From: Roseicitreum antarcticum
GTDB taxonomy: Bacteria; Pseudomonadota; Alphaproteobacteria; Rhodobacterales; Rhodobacteraceae
Assembly: GCF_014681765.1 (NCBI RefSeq)
Contig: NZ_CP061498.1
Span: forward strand, 1,997,501 to 2,061,500
DNA: 64,000 bases
Direction: 5' to 3'
Shown one piece after another: positions 33,990 through 43,373 of this stretch. The notes under the pieces were generated by a model that had not been told where the DNA came from, did not search any database, and saw only the letters and a list, made by a program, of their open reading frames with translations. The first letter of the stretch is position 1. Each line of letters begins with the position of its first letter. The translations under genes were made by a program, and so were the position numbers.

Positions 33990-34616
33990 TCAAATTAGCA
34001 ACACCTGTGTGCCGACCTGCGCAAGGCTGAAAAGCTCGGCGATATGTTGGTTGTAAAGACCGATGCACCCATTTGACGACCGTCGCCCGATCTTGCGCGT
34101 GTCATGCGTCCCGTGGATGCGGTAAAACTGCCAGGACAGGTACAGTGCATGCGTTCCCAATGGGTTATCCGGGCCGGGGGGCACGAAGGCGGGCCATGCC
34201 GGGTTGCGCGCGCGCATGGAAGGTGTGGGCGCCCACGACGGACCATCCACTTTCCGGATCACGCTGGTGCGCCCGCGCCGGGTCAGATCATCGCTCATCG
34301 GGACGGAAGAAGGGTACAGGCGATAGGTGCGCGCATCCGCCGACCAGAAATGGACTGCGCGGCTGTCCATATCACACAGGATCGCCCCACCCCGCAGATC
34401 ACTGAAATAGGTTTGCCAGTTCACCGTGCGGAAACTCGACATATTGCGCCGAGTCGTTTCGCGAACACTCGTCTCCATCTCGGTCGAGTCACCCATCAGG
34501 GTTTGTGCCACTGCCGTCTGGCGAAGCAGCATCGGCGCGCAAAACGCACCAAAACCAACGGCAGCCCCGGTCAGAAATCGCCGACGGTTCGAACCTTGCG
34601 GATCAGATTCAGACAT
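33990..34616 (-). CDS. L,D-transpeptidase (YkuD domain), Tat signal
   Basis: A 208-residue periplasmic enzyme that makes 3-3 cross-links in peptidoglycan or attaches lipoproteins to it. The N terminus has a twin-arginine motif (NRRRFLTGAAVG). The YkuD domain ends with IHGTHDTRKIGRRSSNGCIGLYN, holding the catalytic histidine, serine/glycine loop and cysteine (the usual arginine after GCI is replaced by glycine). The start at 34616 has AGGA 8 bases ahead; a TTG one codon earlier is less likely. It stands alone. Confidence 0.9.
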   Translation of the reverse strand: MSESDPQGSNRRRFLTGAAVGFGAFCAPMLLRQTAVAQTLMGDSTEMETSVRETTRRNMSSFRTVNWQTYFSDLRGGAILCDMDSRAVHFWSADARTYRLYPSSVPMSDDLTRRGRTSVIRKVDGPSWAPTPSMRARNPAWPAFVPPGPDNPLGTHALYLSWQFYRIHGTHDTRKIGRRSSNGCIGLYNQHIAELFSLAQVGTQVLLI

Positions 34617-34761
34617 CAAAGTTATCCTGCCCTTATTTTCTTGATTTTTAGTGTATTACACAGACGACACAGGTGCAATTCTGTCGGCACGACTCACGCA
34701 GAGTTGCGTTTGAACTATGCGGCAATACCAACTAAGCAGCATTAGAAAAATAAATGGACGC

Positions 34762-35331
34762 ATGCCAATGACCCGCTTTCTAAGCCTTTCGATCGTTTCC
34801 CTTCTTGCGCTGGCCGCCTGCGAAACCACCAACCAAGCAATGCGGATGGGCCCGGATGGCAGACCGCTGCCAGTGGTCTATCGTATTGGAGAGAATGACG
34901 TTTCCCGCGTTCAGGTGCGAATGCGCGATGCGATGAACACCCTGCGCGCGCAATCCGGGCTGGCGCCGCTGGAACTGAACGCGCAGTTGACCAGCGCCGC
35001 CGCGACCCATGCGCGTGACATGTCGGTGCAGCAACGGCCCTGGCACTTTGGCTCCGATGGCTCGTCCCCTGTCGATCGCGCGCGGCGCGCGGGATATACC
35101 GGCGTGATGACGGGTGAGCTGATTTCCGAGACCTTTGAGACCGAGCTTGAGACGTTGAATGCCTGGATGGGCGCGCGGGAAACACGGGTCGTGTTGCTGG
35201 ACACGCGCCCCCGCGAGATGGGATTCGCCTTCCATCAAGATCCGAACGGCAAGCTGTGGTGGGCTTTGGTCATGGGCCAACCCGCGCAATTTGCGATGGC
35301 CGGGGACGCAACCGGCGCGCTAATGCGCTGA
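34762..35331 (+). CDS. CAP-domain (SCP-like) lipoprotein
   Basis: A 189-residue protein with a lipoprotein signal (LLALAAC, cysteine near residue 20) and a CAP domain: MNTLRAQSGLAPLELNAQLTSAAATHARDMS near residues 55-85, with the conserved histidine, and WHFGSDGSSPVDRARRAGY near 95. The CAP domain of bacterial proteins is mostly uncharacterised. The exact start (34762 or 34768) is uncertain. It ends before the bidirectional terminator at 35343. Confidence 0.88.
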   Translation: MPMTRFLSLSIVSLLALAACETTNQAMRMGPDGRPLPVVYRIGENDVSRVQVRMRDAMNTLRAQSGLAPLELNAQLTSAAATHARDMSVQQRPWHFGSDGSSPVDRARRAGYTGVMTGELISETFETELETLNAWMGARETRVVLLDTRPREMGFAFHQDPNGKLWWALVMGQPAQFAMAGDATGALMR

Positions 35332-35342
35332 ATTCAAGGTAT

Positions 35343-35407
35343 AAAAACGCCCAATGCCCATACCAGTGCCCCGTACCAGCGCCCCATAGCGGCCCCGGGC
35401 GTTTTTT
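35343..35407. terminator. Terminator with long loop, both strands
   Basis: AAAAACGCCC and GGGCGTTTTTT pair across about 45 bases of GC-rich loop, between the CAP-domain gene and the converging PLP-protein gene. Confidence 0.7.
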
Positions 35408-35425
35408 GGGGGTCGGCAAAAGGCG

Positions 35426-36082
35426 CTAGTGCGGGCTGATCCGCGCGCCGAAAATCGCCGAGCCGACGCGGATATGAGTCGCGCCATGGGCCACGGCGGT
35501 TTCGAAATCGTCGCTCATGCCCATCGACAAGCCTGACAGGTCGTTGCGCGCGGCGATTTTTGCCAGCATTTCAAAGTGTTGCGCAGCATCCTCCTCTACC
35601 GGGGGGATGCACATCAGCCCAAGCAACGGCAAGTTCAGGGCACGCACCTCGGCAATGAAGCTGTCGGCGGATTCGGGCAGGATGCCTGCCTTCTGCGGCT
35701 CTGCCCCGGTGTTGATCTGGATGAAAACATCGGGGCTTTGACCGCGCTCCTGCGCCAGCCGCGCCAGGGTCTGCGCCAGCTTTGGCCGGTCCAGCGTGTG
35801 GATTACGTCAAATAATTCAACGGCTTGCCGCGCCTTGTTGGTTTGCAGCGGGCCGATCAGGTGCAGGGTCACGCCCGCAAATTCATCGCGGAAACCGGGC
35901 CATTTTCCCATGGCCTCCTGCACGCGATTCTCGCCAAAGCTGCGGTGGCCCTCTACCAGCACATCGCGCACGCGGGAATCGGGTTGAACCTTGGACACGG
36001 CGATCAGGTCGACGCTGCCCGGGGCACGGTTTGCGGCCCGTTCGGCTGCGGACAGCCGGGCGGAGATATCTTGCAATGTCAT
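35426..36082 (-). CDS. YggS/PLPBP-family PLP homeostasis protein
   Basis: A 218-residue single TIM-barrel protein that binds pyridoxal phosphate and buffers its level. Seen: the PLP lysine in LIAVSKVQPD near residue 31, the FGENRVQEA motif near 50, LHLIGPLQTNKAR near 74, QINTGAEPQKAG near 122, and SMGMSDDFETAVAHGATHIRVGSAIFG at the end. It begins 4 bases after the truncated porin-like gene on the same strand. Confidence 0.94.
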   Translation of the reverse strand: MTLQDISARLSAAERAANRAPGSVDLIAVSKVQPDSRVRDVLVEGHRSFGENRVQEAMGKWPGFRDEFAGVTLHLIGPLQTNKARQAVELFDVIHTLDRPKLAQTLARLAQERGQSPDVFIQINTGAEPQKAGILPESADSFIAEVRALNLPLLGLMCIPPVEEDAAQHFEMLAKIAARNDLSGLSMGMSDDFETAVAHGATHIRVGSAIFGARISPH

Positions 36083-36086
36083 GGGG

Positions 36087-36374
36087 TTACTGTCCGATAA
36101 AGACCGAGCCGCGCGGGCGCGCGTCGGGGCGGTTCACGTCGTGATCGACCTCTACCCCGAAGGTCAGGCCATTGTCGGTCTGGCCCTGCATCTGCAGGCG
36201 GACGCGGATACGGCTGTCAAATTTGACGCCCTTATCGGGGCCGCTGTCGGCGGCAACCACACCCATCCGGGCTTCGCCAGTCATGGTGATCTGCGCCAGT
36301 GCGGGACCCGGCAAAAACGCCAGAAACAGCAGTATGGAAACCGTATGGTTTCGGTATGGTTTTGGTATGGGCAT
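36087..36374 (-). CDS. Truncated porin-like protein
   Basis: A 95-residue product: signal peptide (VSILLFLAFLPGPALAQ) and then only the first few beta-strands of a Rhodobacter-type porin. It aligns with the full porin at 36502: ITMTGEARMGV against VTVGGSGRMGV, FDSRIRVRL against FTSRIRISF, DNGLTFGVEV against DGGLQFGGSI, and RGSVFIG against GGSVFIAG, and then stops. It cannot form a barrel alone. The start at 36374 is uncertain (36386 is possible) and lies in a four-unit 11-bp repeat. It may be a remnant or a small periplasmic protein. Confidence 0.6.
   Translation of the reverse strand: MPIPKPYRNHTVSILLFLAFLPGPALAQITMTGEARMGVVAADSGPDKGVKFDSRIRVRLQMQGQTDNGLTFGVEVDHDVNRPDARPRGSVFIGQ
36332..36370. 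repeat. Tandem 11-bp repeat, four copies of GTATGG
   Basis: GTATGG occurs at 36332, 36343, 36354 and 36365, exactly 11 bases apart, with similar spacers (TTTCG, TTTTG, AAACC). It covers the first codons of the truncated porin-like gene. A gain or loss of one unit would shift its frame. Confidence 0.8.
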
Positions 36375-36445
36375 GAAACAGATCATGCCGAAATCCGGCA
36401 CCATTCGCAAGCCATGTCCAAAACGACGGGCAAAGCGACGGGCAC

Positions 36446-36479
36446 AAAAGAAAAGAGCGGGCACAAGGCCCGCTCTTTC
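36446..36479 (-). terminator. Rho-independent terminator of the porin gene
   Basis: On the minus strand AAAGAGCGGGC and GCCCGCTCTTT form a perfect 11-base stem with a 5-base loop, followed by CTTTTCTTTT. It lies 22 bases after the porin stop. Confidence 0.92.
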
Positions 36480-36501
36480 CGCAACTTTTGATCGGTTAGG
36501 A

Positions 36502-37356
36502 TCAGAAGTCGAATGCGATACCGAAGTCAGCGCGGGTCGCGTCGCCAACTGCCAGCTCTTGACGAACGATGCCGCCTTTCAGTGCTGCGCCGCCGCCCAG
36601 ATCGTAGGAGCCGCCGATGCCGTAGTGGGTCAGATCGGTGAAGTCGCGACGAACGAATGCCGACACGCCAACTGCGTCGAAGGTTGCCGAAGCGGACAGA
36701 CCGTACTGAGCGCTCACAGCACCGGTTGCATCACCGTAGGTTGCCTTCAGGTCGACGTTCGAGAGGGAGTACGAAACGTAACCGATGGTGTGGTTGGCCG
36801 AAGCGACGTTGTTGCGCTCATGACCGATACCGATGCCGAAGCCGTCGAATTCGTAGCCAGCACCGATCGAGTATACTTCGTTACCACCACCGGGGTTGTC
36901 GATCGACAGGGCCAGTTTCAGGCCGTCCAGGGTGTACTGGTAGCGCATTGCGGAACGTGCAACTGCGCCGCCGTTCGACAGGTAGGCGTTCTCGTTCAGA
37001 TCGCCGATGCCGGTCAGGCCAACGCCGTGCAGGTCGCCAACGATGTATTCGGCAGCGCCCGAGGTGTCGCCCATGGTGATGCGGCCGAAGTCGCCTGCGA
37101 TGAACACGGAACCACCGGTACCAGCGTTACCAGCAGGAGCGTTGTCAGCGCGGATCGAGCCGCCGAACTGCAGGCCGCCATCGGTTTCGCCCGAACCCGA
37201 GAAGCTGATACGGATACGGCTGGTGAACGCCATTTTATCAACAGCGCTGTTGTCGTAGGTAACGCCCATGCGGCCCGAGCCGCCTACGGTGACGTCTGCA
37301 GCAGCAACGCCAGCCGACAGGACCAGTGCGGTCGAAGCAAGAAGAATGTTTTTCAT
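36502..37356 (-). CDS. Outer-membrane porin (Rhodobacter type)
   Basis: A 284-residue porin with a Sec signal peptide (MKNILLASTALVLSAGVAAA) and a beta-barrel of alternating polar and hydrophobic strands ending in the C-terminal phenylalanine needed for BAM recognition (...FGIAFDF). The start at 37356 has GAGGGA ahead. The ends of the strands and the acidic loop residues resemble the general porins of Rhodobacter capsulatus. It allows passage of small solutes. Own terminator; strong ribosome site and likely high expression. Confidence 0.92.
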   Translation of the reverse strand: MKNILLASTALVLSAGVAAADVTVGGSGRMGVTYDNSAVDKMAFTSRIRISFSGSGETDGGLQFGGSIRADNAPAGNAGTGGSVFIAGDFGRITMGDTSGAAEYIVGDLHGVGLTGIGDLNENAYLSNGGAVARSAMRYQYTLDGLKLALSIDNPGGGNEVYSIGAGYEFDGFGIGIGHERNNVASANHTIGYVSYSLSNVDLKATYGDATGAVSAQYGLSASATFDAVGVSAFVRRDFTDLTHYGIGGSYDLGGGAALKGGIVRQELAVGDATRADFGIAFDF

Positions 37357-37783
37357 TTGGTTTTCCCTCGTGTGTATTAAGGATCTGCCCATCTTGGCTG
37401 TAAGCTGGGTCTGCATCTATTTCGATTCTTTCGGGCCTTTTTGCAAGACGAAGGGACACCCCCCGGTCAATGTACCAGATCGTGGTGCAGAATTGCCACG
37501 CCCGCTGTGGAGGGCGCCGGACACTTCGCTGCGTCGGGCCGGTGCGTCGGGCCGCTGCGTCGGGTCGGCGCACCGGGGCCCGGGGAAGCGGGGAGCACGG
37601 GATGCGCGCGGCGTGCGCTCTAAATCTACACTCTATAGATTCCGGGGGAATCGTGGCGGTGCTGCGCCGCCCCGGGACTGCACGCCGGGGCCCGGCCTTC
37701 GGGGCGGCGCGCGGCGGAAACCCCTTGTTCCGTGTCGGTCGCTCGGCTACAGGTGACATGGATGTTATCAGGGGGCCGGTGGT
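37357..37783. other. 427-base intergenic region with a 13-bp tandem repeat
   Basis: No gene is evident. The right side is the upstream region of the DUF3576 gene and the left side that of the porin. I could not pick a firm promoter. A 13-base unit (CTGCGTCGGGCCG) is repeated three times at 37529-37567. Confidence 0.5.
37529..37567. repeat. Three tandem copies of a 13-bp unit
   Basis: Units CTGCGTCGGGCCG, GTGCGTCGGGCCG and CTGCGTCGGGTCG follow each other directly, with two substitutions in all. Confidence 0.85.
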
Positions 37784-38293
37784 ATGACCTTCCATAAATA
37801 TGCGCGTTTTGCGGTGACGGGTGGGCTTTTGCTGGCCCTGTCGGCCTGTGGCGGGACTGGCGGCGGCGGGCTGGGTGCCTTGTTTTCGCGCACCCCGACG
37901 GAGAACGCGGGCAGCGAGCCGCAGCGTCTGACGCCGGCCGAACAGCGGCAATCGACGTTTTTCGATCTGTTCACCAATGTTGACGACCCCAACACCACTG
38001 TTGAAGTGAACCGTTATATCTGGAACGCCGCGCTGGAAGTGCTGGATTTCCTGCCTGTTCAGTCGGTTGATCCGTTCTCGGGCGTGTTTGTCACCGGATT
38101 CGGCACGCCGCCGGGTGGCGGGCAGGCCTACCGCGCCACGGTGCAGGTGACCGACCCCGCGCTGGATGCCCGGTCGCTGAACCTGGCGCTGGTCACGCGC
38201 GGCGGCCCTGCCAGCCGCGAGACGGTGCGCGCGGTGGAAGATGCGATTCTGACGCGGGCACGGCAGTTGCGGGTGCGCGAGCGCGGGCTTTAA
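37784..38293 (+). CDS. DUF3576 lipoprotein
   Basis: A 169-residue protein with a lipobox (LALSAC, cysteine near 22) and a DUF3576 domain: STFFDLFTNVDDPNTTVEVNRYIWNAALEVLDFLPVQSVDPFSGVFVTGF-type block over residues 65-115, which is the hallmark. Its position just upstream of leuS is typical of alphaproteobacteria. Function is unknown; an envelope role is inferred from the signal and from lptE nearby. It ends with a strong terminator. Confidence 0.9.
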   Translation: MTFHKYARFAVTGGLLLALSACGGTGGGGLGALFSRTPTENAGSEPQRLTPAEQRQSTFFDLFTNVDDPNTTVEVNRYIWNAALEVLDFLPVQSVDPFSGVFVTGFGTPPGGGQAYRATVQVTDPALDARSLNLALVTRGGPASRETVRAVEDAILTRARQLRVRERGL

Positions 38294-38343
38294 GGGGCCT
38301 TCGCCCGCTCTGGACGGTCCGCCGCTGCGACGCTACACCAACA

Positions 38344-38368
38344 CCGGGCCGCGCAGGCCCGGTTTTTT
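38344..38368 (+). terminator. Rho-independent terminator of the DUF3576 gene
   Basis: CCGGGCC-GCGCA-GGCCCGG followed by TTTTTT, 36 bases before leuS. leuS therefore needs its own promoter or read-through. Confidence 0.92.
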
Positions 38369-38403
38369 CATATCTGACATACTCAGAACGATAAGGGGCG
38401 ATC

Positions 38404-40977
38404 ATGGTCAGCCAGCACGACGCGCGCTATCAGCCGCAGGAATTGGAACGCACATGGCAGGCCGCATGGGACCGGGCGGATGTGTTCACCGCGCAGCGTG
38501 ACCCGTCAAAGCCGAAATACTATGTGCTGGAGATGTTCCCCTACCCGTCCGGCCGCATTCACATGGGCCATGTGCGCAACTATACGATGGGCGATGTGGT
38601 GGCGCGCTACAAACTGGCGCGCGGGTTCTCGGTGCTGCACCCGATGGGCTGGGATGCCTTCGGCATGCCCGCCGAGAACGCCGCGATGGAACAGGGCGGC
38701 CACCCCAAGGACTGGACCTATAACAACATCAACGTGATGCGCGGACAGATGAAGCCGCTGGGCCTGTCGATCGACTGGAGCCGCGAGTTTGCGACCTGTG
38801 ACCCGGAATATTATGGCCAGCAACAGGCGATGTTCATCGACATGCTGGCCGCCGGGCTGGTGTACCGCAAGAATGCCGTGGTGAACTGGGACCCGGTGGA
38901 CATGACCGTGCTGGCCAATGAACAGGTGATCGACGGCAAGGGCTGGCGGTCGGGCGCCGATGTGGAACGGCGCGAGCTGACGCAATGGTTCTTCCGCATC
39001 AGCGATTATTCGGCGGAACTGTTGGCAGCGCTGGACGGCCTGCCCGATTGGCCGGAAAAGGTGCGGCTGATGCAGAAGAACTGGATCGGCCAGTCGCGGG
39101 GGCTGCAATTCGCGTTTTCCACCGTGGACGCGCCCGAAGGGTTTGACCGGATCGAGGTATATACCACCCGCCCCGACACGCTGATGGGCGCGTCGTTTGT
39201 GGCCGTGTCGCCCGACCATCCGCTGGCCCGGCATCTGGAGCGGCACGACGCCGGGGTCGCCGCCTTTGTCGCCGATTGCCGGCGCACCGGCACGACCGAG
39301 GAAGCGTTGGAAAAGGCGGAAAAGCGCGGCCTGAACACCGGCCTGCGCGTGCGGCATCCCTTTGATACGGAATGGGAATTGCCGGTCTATATCGCGAATT
39401 TCATCTTGATGGATTACGGCACCGGCGCGATCTTCGGCGTGCCTGCCCATGACCAGCGGGATATGGATTTCGCGCGCAAGTATGATTTGCCGGTGCATGA
39501 TGTGTTTCACGCGCAAGACGACGAAACCCCCGTGGACGGAACCGCCTTCGTGCCGCCAAAGACCGAGCCCGTGCGCTATATCCGTGGATTCGCGGGCGCC
39601 GAGGTGCAGACCGGGGCCGACGCGGTCGAGGCCGCGATCGCCTTTTGCGAGGAACGCGGCATCGGGCGCGGGGTGACGCAATATCGCCTGCGCGACTGGG
39701 GCCTGTCGCGGCAACGCTACTGGGGCTGTCCGATTCCTGTCGTGCATTGCGACACCTGCGGCGTGGTGCCAGAGCGTAAGAAAAACCTGCCCATCGCCCT
39801 GCCTTATGATGAGGACGGCGCGCCCATCGACTTCTCCATTCCCGGCAACCCGCTGGGTCGGCACCCGACATGGAGCCAATGCACCTGCCCGGAATGCGGC
39901 GCGCCCGCGCGGCGGGAAACCGACACGATGGATACGTTTGTCGATTCCAGCTGGTACTACGCCCGCTTCACCGCGCCCCGCGCCACCACGCCCACCGATC
40001 TGGCCGAGGCCGAATACTGGATGAACGTGGACCAGTATATCGGGGGGGTGGAACATGCGATTCTGCACCTGCTGTACTCGCGCTTCTTCGCCCGGGCGAT
40101 GGCAAAGACCGGCCACCTGCCCGTCCGCGCGATCGAGCCGTTCAACGCGCTGTTCACGCAAGGGATGGTCACGCATGAAATCTATCTGACCCGCGACGCC
40201 AGTGGCCGCGCGGTCTATCACCTGCCTGAGGATGTGACCGACGGCAAACTGGCCGATGGGACGGCCGTCACCATCATCCCCTCCGCCAAAATGTCGAAAT
40301 CGAAAAAGAACGTGGTGGACCCGGTGAATATCATCACCGCCTTCGGGGCCGATACCGCGCGCTGGTTCGTCATGTCCGACAGCCCGCCCGAACGCGACGT
40401 AGAATGGACCAGCGCGGGGGCCGAGGCCGCGTTCAAGCATTTGTCGCGCGTCTGGGCACTGGCTGACCGGATTGCGGCCATGCCCGCCGATACAGGTTCG
40501 GGCGACGAAGACCTGCTGCGCGCCATGCACCGCGCCATCGACAGCATCACGAAATCCATCGAAAGCTTCGCCTTCAACAAGGCGATTGCCGATCTCTACA
40601 GCCTGACCAACACGCTGTCGAAATCGCAGGCCGGGGCCGACACGCAGACCCATGTGATGCGCACGCTTTCGCAGTTGATGGCGCCCATGGTGCCGCATCT
40701 GGCCGAAGACATCTGGGCGCGGCTGGGCGGCGAAGGGTTGGCGGTGCAGGCCCCATGGCCGGTGGCCGACCCTGCGATGCTGGTGGCCGACACGCTGATC
40801 TTGCCGATCCAGATCAACGGCAAGCGGCGGTCGGAAATCACCGTGCCCGCCGAAGCCACCAAACAAGAGGTTGAAAAAATGGCTTTGGCAGATGATGCTG
40901 TGATCAAGGCGCTGGCCGGGGCCACGCCGAAAAAGCTGATCGTGGTGCCGGGGCGGATCGTGAATGTCGTTGTCTGA
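38404..40977 (+). CDS. leuS: Leucyl-tRNA synthetase
   Basis: An 857-residue class Ia enzyme that charges tRNA-Leu, including the tRNA at 28506. Seen: the HIGH-type motif in [15 protein letters not shown] near residue 43, the CP1 editing domain with the [11 protein letters not shown] motif near 255, a zinc-finger-like CDTCG/CPECG pair around 452-500, [10 protein letters not shown] near 633, and the anticodon-binding domain. Length is normal. Its last 14 bases overlap lptE. Confidence 0.98.
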   Translation: MVSQHDARYQPQELERTWQAAWDRADVFTAQRDPSKPKYYVLEMFPYPSGRIHMGHVRNYTMGDVVARYKLARGFSVLHPMGWDAFGMPAENAAMEQGGHPKDWTYNNINVMRGQMKPLGLSIDWSREFATCDPEYYGQQQAMFIDMLAAGLVYRKNAVVNWDPVDMTVLANEQVIDGKGWRSGADVERRELTQWFFRISDYSAELLAALDGLPDWPEKVRLMQKNWIGQSRGLQFAFSTVDAPEGFDRIEVYTTRPDTLMGASFVAVSPDHPLARHLERHDAGVAAFVADCRRTGTTEEALEKAEKRGLNTGLRVRHPFDTEWELPVYIANFILMDYGTGAIFGVPAHDQRDMDFARKYDLPVHDVFHAQDDETPVDGTAFVPPKTEPVRYIRGFAGAEVQTGADAVEAAIAFCEERGIGRGVTQYRLRDWGLSRQRYWGCPIPVVHCDTCGVVPERKKNLPIALPYDEDGAPIDFSIPGNPLGRHPTWSQCTCPECGAPARRETDTMDTFVDSSWYYARFTAPRATTPTDLAEAEYWMNVDQYIGGVEHAILHLLYSRFFARAMAKTGHLPVRAIEPFNALFTQGMVTHEIYLTRDASGRAVYHLPEDVTDGKLADGTAVTIIPSAKMSKSKKNVVDPVNIITAFGADTARWFVMSDSPPERDVEWTSAGAEAAFKHLSRVWALADRIAAMPADTGSGDEDLLRAMHRAIDSITKSIESFAFNKAIADLYSLTNTLSKSQAGADTQTHVMRTLSQLMAPMVPHLAEDIWARLGGEGLAVQAPWPVADPAMLVADTLILPIQINGKRRSEITVPAEATKQEVEKMALADDAVIKALAGATPKKLIVVPGRIVNVVV

Positions 40978-41491
40978 TTCTCATGCCTTCGTCACGGGCC
41001 GCAGGGTCACCCGGCGCGCGGCATGTCTGCTGCTGACCGGCGCGGCGCTGGCGGCCTGCGGCTTCACCCCGGTGCATGCGCCCGGCGGTACGGGCGCGGC
41101 CCTGCGCGGTCAGGTGGCCGCTGCGGCCCCGCAGACCCGCGCGGATTTTGCCTTTGTCGCGGCGCTTGAGGACCGGCTGGGCCGCGCCACCGCGCCGCGC
41201 TATCAACTGGGATATACCATCATGCTGCGCCGCATCGGCGGCGCGGATGTCCGCGATCTGGGCGATACACGGTTTCAACTGGCCGGGACGCTGGACTATC
41301 GCCTGACCGAAACGGGCGGCGGCACGCAGGTGGCATCGGGCCGTGTGGACAGCACCGCCGCTTATTCCAGCACCAGCACCCAGTTGGCGACGCTTTCCGC
41401 CGCCGAGGATGCCGAGGCCCGGCTGATGCGCATTCTGGCCGACCAGCTGGTGCCCCGGCTGATGATCGCGCTGGACGGGCGCGCACCATGA
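40964..41491 (+). CDS. lptE: LPS-assembly lipoprotein LptE
   Basis: A 175-residue lipoprotein that forms the plug of the LptD translocon in the outer membrane. Seen: a lipobox LAAC near residue 32 followed by [10 protein letters not shown], the usual LptE start CGFxPvY/H, and a beta-rich C-terminal domain. It begins inside the end of leuS, the standard order in alphaproteobacteria leuS-lptE-holA. Start at 40964 is the ATG before a charged n-region (RRVTRRA). Confidence 0.9.
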   Translation: MSLSDSHAFVTGRRVTRRAACLLLTGAALAACGFTPVHAPGGTGAALRGQVAAAAPQTRADFAFVAALEDRLGRATAPRYQLGYTIMLRRIGGADVRDLGDTRFQLAGTLDYRLTETGGGTQVASGRVDSTAAYSSTSTQLATLSAAEDAEARLMRILADQLVPRLMIALDGRAP

Positions 41492-41614
41492 GGGAACGTG
41501 TGATGCGTAACGCGGCAGGTTGCGCCTGCGCTGCCCCGCGCCTGGCGCTACGCCGCCCTTGGGTCAAACCGGCCCAACCATGACGGTGGCCCCCCTCATG
41601 AAACCAGCCTGCCC

Positions 41615-42646
41615 ATGAAACTTACGGGCCGAGACGCCAGCCGCTATTTCGCCCAGCCCGACCCGAAACGCGCCGGGCTGTTGATTTTTGGCGCCGATGC
41701 AATGCGCGTCGCCCTGCGCCGGCAAGAAGTCATCAGCGCCCTGATCGGCCCCGAAGGCGACGCCGAGATGCGGCTGACCCGCCTGCAAGCAGGCGATCTG
41801 CGCCGGGACGCCGCCGCCGTGCATGACGCGGTAAAGGCGCAGGGCTTCTTTCCCGGCCCGCGCGTGGTCTTCGTCGAGGACGCGACCGACACGATCACCG
41901 ACGCGCTGGCCGCTGCGCTGACCGATTGGGCGGCAGGCGATGCGCACATCGTCGTCACCGGCGGCGCGCTGAAAGCCACGTCTAAGCTGCGCAAGCTGTT
42001 CGAGGGCGCGCGCACCACTGTCGCCATCGGTCTCTACGACGACCCGCCCTCGCGCGAAGAGGTCGAGGCGACATTGCGCGACGCGGGCTTGCGCGACATC
42101 ACGCCAGACGCGCTGTCCGATCTCCTGGAATTGTCGCGCAACCTCGATCCCGGCGATTTCCGCCAGACCGTGCAGAAAATCGCGCTCTATAAATATCGCG
42201 ATGACAGCCCCCTGACGCCCGCCGAGGTGCAGGTGAATGCCCCCCTCAGCCAAGAGGCGGATGTGGATGAGATCTTGCATGCGGTCGCCGAATCGCGGCT
42301 GACCGACATCGCCACGCTGCTGGCACGGCTGCAAGGGCAAGGCGTGACGCCGGTATCGCTGTGCATCGGGGCGACGCGGCACTTCCGTACGCTGCATGCC
42401 GCCTGCGCCGATCCCGGCGGGCCGGGGGCGGGTATCGCGAAACTGCGCCCGCCAGTCTTTGGCCCGCGCCGCGACAAGATGCTGAAACAGGCGCAGGACT
42501 GGGGCCTGCCCCGGCTGGAAGACGCGCTGAGCCGCCTGACCGAAACGGACCTGACGCTGCGATCCGCGTCGCGCGCGCCGAATATGGCGCTGATCGAACG
42601 CACGTTCATCCAGCTTGCGATGCTGGCCCGGGCGAAACGGCGGTAA
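41615..42646 (+). CDS. holA: DNA polymerase III delta subunit
   Basis: A 343-residue clamp-loader subunit that opens the beta clamp. Family blocks seen: the LLIFGADAMRVALRR start region near residue 25, FVEDATDTIT near 86, TGGALKATSKLRKLFEG near 112, and the C-terminal RNMALIERTFIQLAMLA-type helix. There is no catalytic ATP site, as expected for delta. It follows lptE after 123 bases. Confidence 0.94.
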   Translation: MKLTGRDASRYFAQPDPKRAGLLIFGADAMRVALRRQEVISALIGPEGDAEMRLTRLQAGDLRRDAAAVHDAVKAQGFFPGPRVVFVEDATDTITDALAAALTDWAAGDAHIVVTGGALKATSKLRKLFEGARTTVAIGLYDDPPSREEVEATLRDAGLRDITPDALSDLLELSRNLDPGDFRQTVQKIALYKYRDDSPLTPAEVQVNAPLSQEADVDEILHAVAESRLTDIATLLARLQGQGVTPVSLCIGATRHFRTLHAACADPGGPGAGIAKLRPPVFGPRRDKMLKQAQDWGLPRLEDALSRLTETDLTLRSASRAPNMALIERTFIQLAMLARAKRR

Positions 42647-42710
42647 GGTGGGGTTTGATCCTCTATGGAATTGTCGGCAGTGCATCGGGGGGCCGCAGCA
42701 ATAATGTGCG

Positions 42711-42728
42711 TGGAAATCGCAATTTCCA
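42711..42728. promoter_or_regulatory. Perfect inverted repeat TGGAAAT-CGCA-ATTTCCA
   Basis: Seven-base arms with a 4-base loop, in the 256-base region between holA and ridA. It could be an operator of the ridA unit or a weak transcription stop; no U-run follows. Confidence 0.35.
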
Positions 42729-42902
42729 GGATCCCAAGCGTAGGGCCCCCGGCTCAAAGGCACGCCAACACGTCGCAGCCGGTGCATCTGGCGGGCGCGT
42801 CTGCCCCTTTGACACGCACAATGCCCCCGTCGCCATTGATCCCGGGTTCAATTCGCCCGCGTATCGCGTATGCTTCGCCCAAATCACCCCAAGGAGAAAC
42901 CG

Positions 42903-43373
42903 ATGACCAACCCGATGCTTGACCGCCTTAAGGAACTGGGCCTGGCCCTGCCCGACGCCCCCGCGCCCGCGCCCGCCGCGAATTATGTGCCATTCGTGCA
43001 AAGCGGCGATCTGGTTTTCGTGTCAGGCCAGATCTCGCAGGGGCCGGACGGGCTGATCAAGGGACGGCTGGGCGACGGTATGTCGGTGGCCGAGGGCGCC
43101 GCAGCGGCGCAGGCCTGCGGGTTGGCGCTGATCGCGCAGGTGCAGGCGGCCTGCGGCGGCGATCTGACCCGGGTGCGCCGGGTGGTGAAGCTGACGGGCT
43201 TCGTCAATTCCACCCCAGACTTCACCGAACAGCCGCAAGTCATCAACGGCACGTCGGACCTGATGGTTGCGGTGTTCGGCGATGCCGGGCGGCATGCGCG
43301 CGCCGCCGTCAGTGCCGCCGCCCTGCCCCGCGGCGTCGCGGTCGAGGTGGAGGCGATATTTCAGATCGCATGA
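42903..43373 (+). CDS. RidA-family protein (imine/enamine deaminase)
   Basis: A 156-residue YjgF/RidA-family protein that hydrolyses reactive 2-aminoacrylate-type imines. Seen: FVQSGDLVFVSGQISQGPDG near residue 28, and LTRVRRVVKLTGFVNSTPDFTEQPQVINGTSDLM near 97-130 with the conserved arginine expected near VVKL... and the C-terminal SAAALPRGVAVEVEAIFQ. It belongs to the longer subgroup (usual RidA is 130 residues). AAGGAG precedes the ATG. It overlaps the next gene by 4 bases. Confidence 0.92.
   Translation: MTNPMLDRLKELGLALPDAPAPAPAANYVPFVQSGDLVFVSGQISQGPDGLIKGRLGDGMSVAEGAAAAQACGLALIAQVQAACGGDLTRVRRVVKLTGFVNSTPDFTEQPQVINGTSDLMVAVFGDAGRHARAAVSAAALPRGVAVEVEAIFQIA

Noticed and set aside
38506-40866. 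786-codon open frame opposite leuS
   Set aside because: Antisense shadow of leuS with no recognisable protein features.
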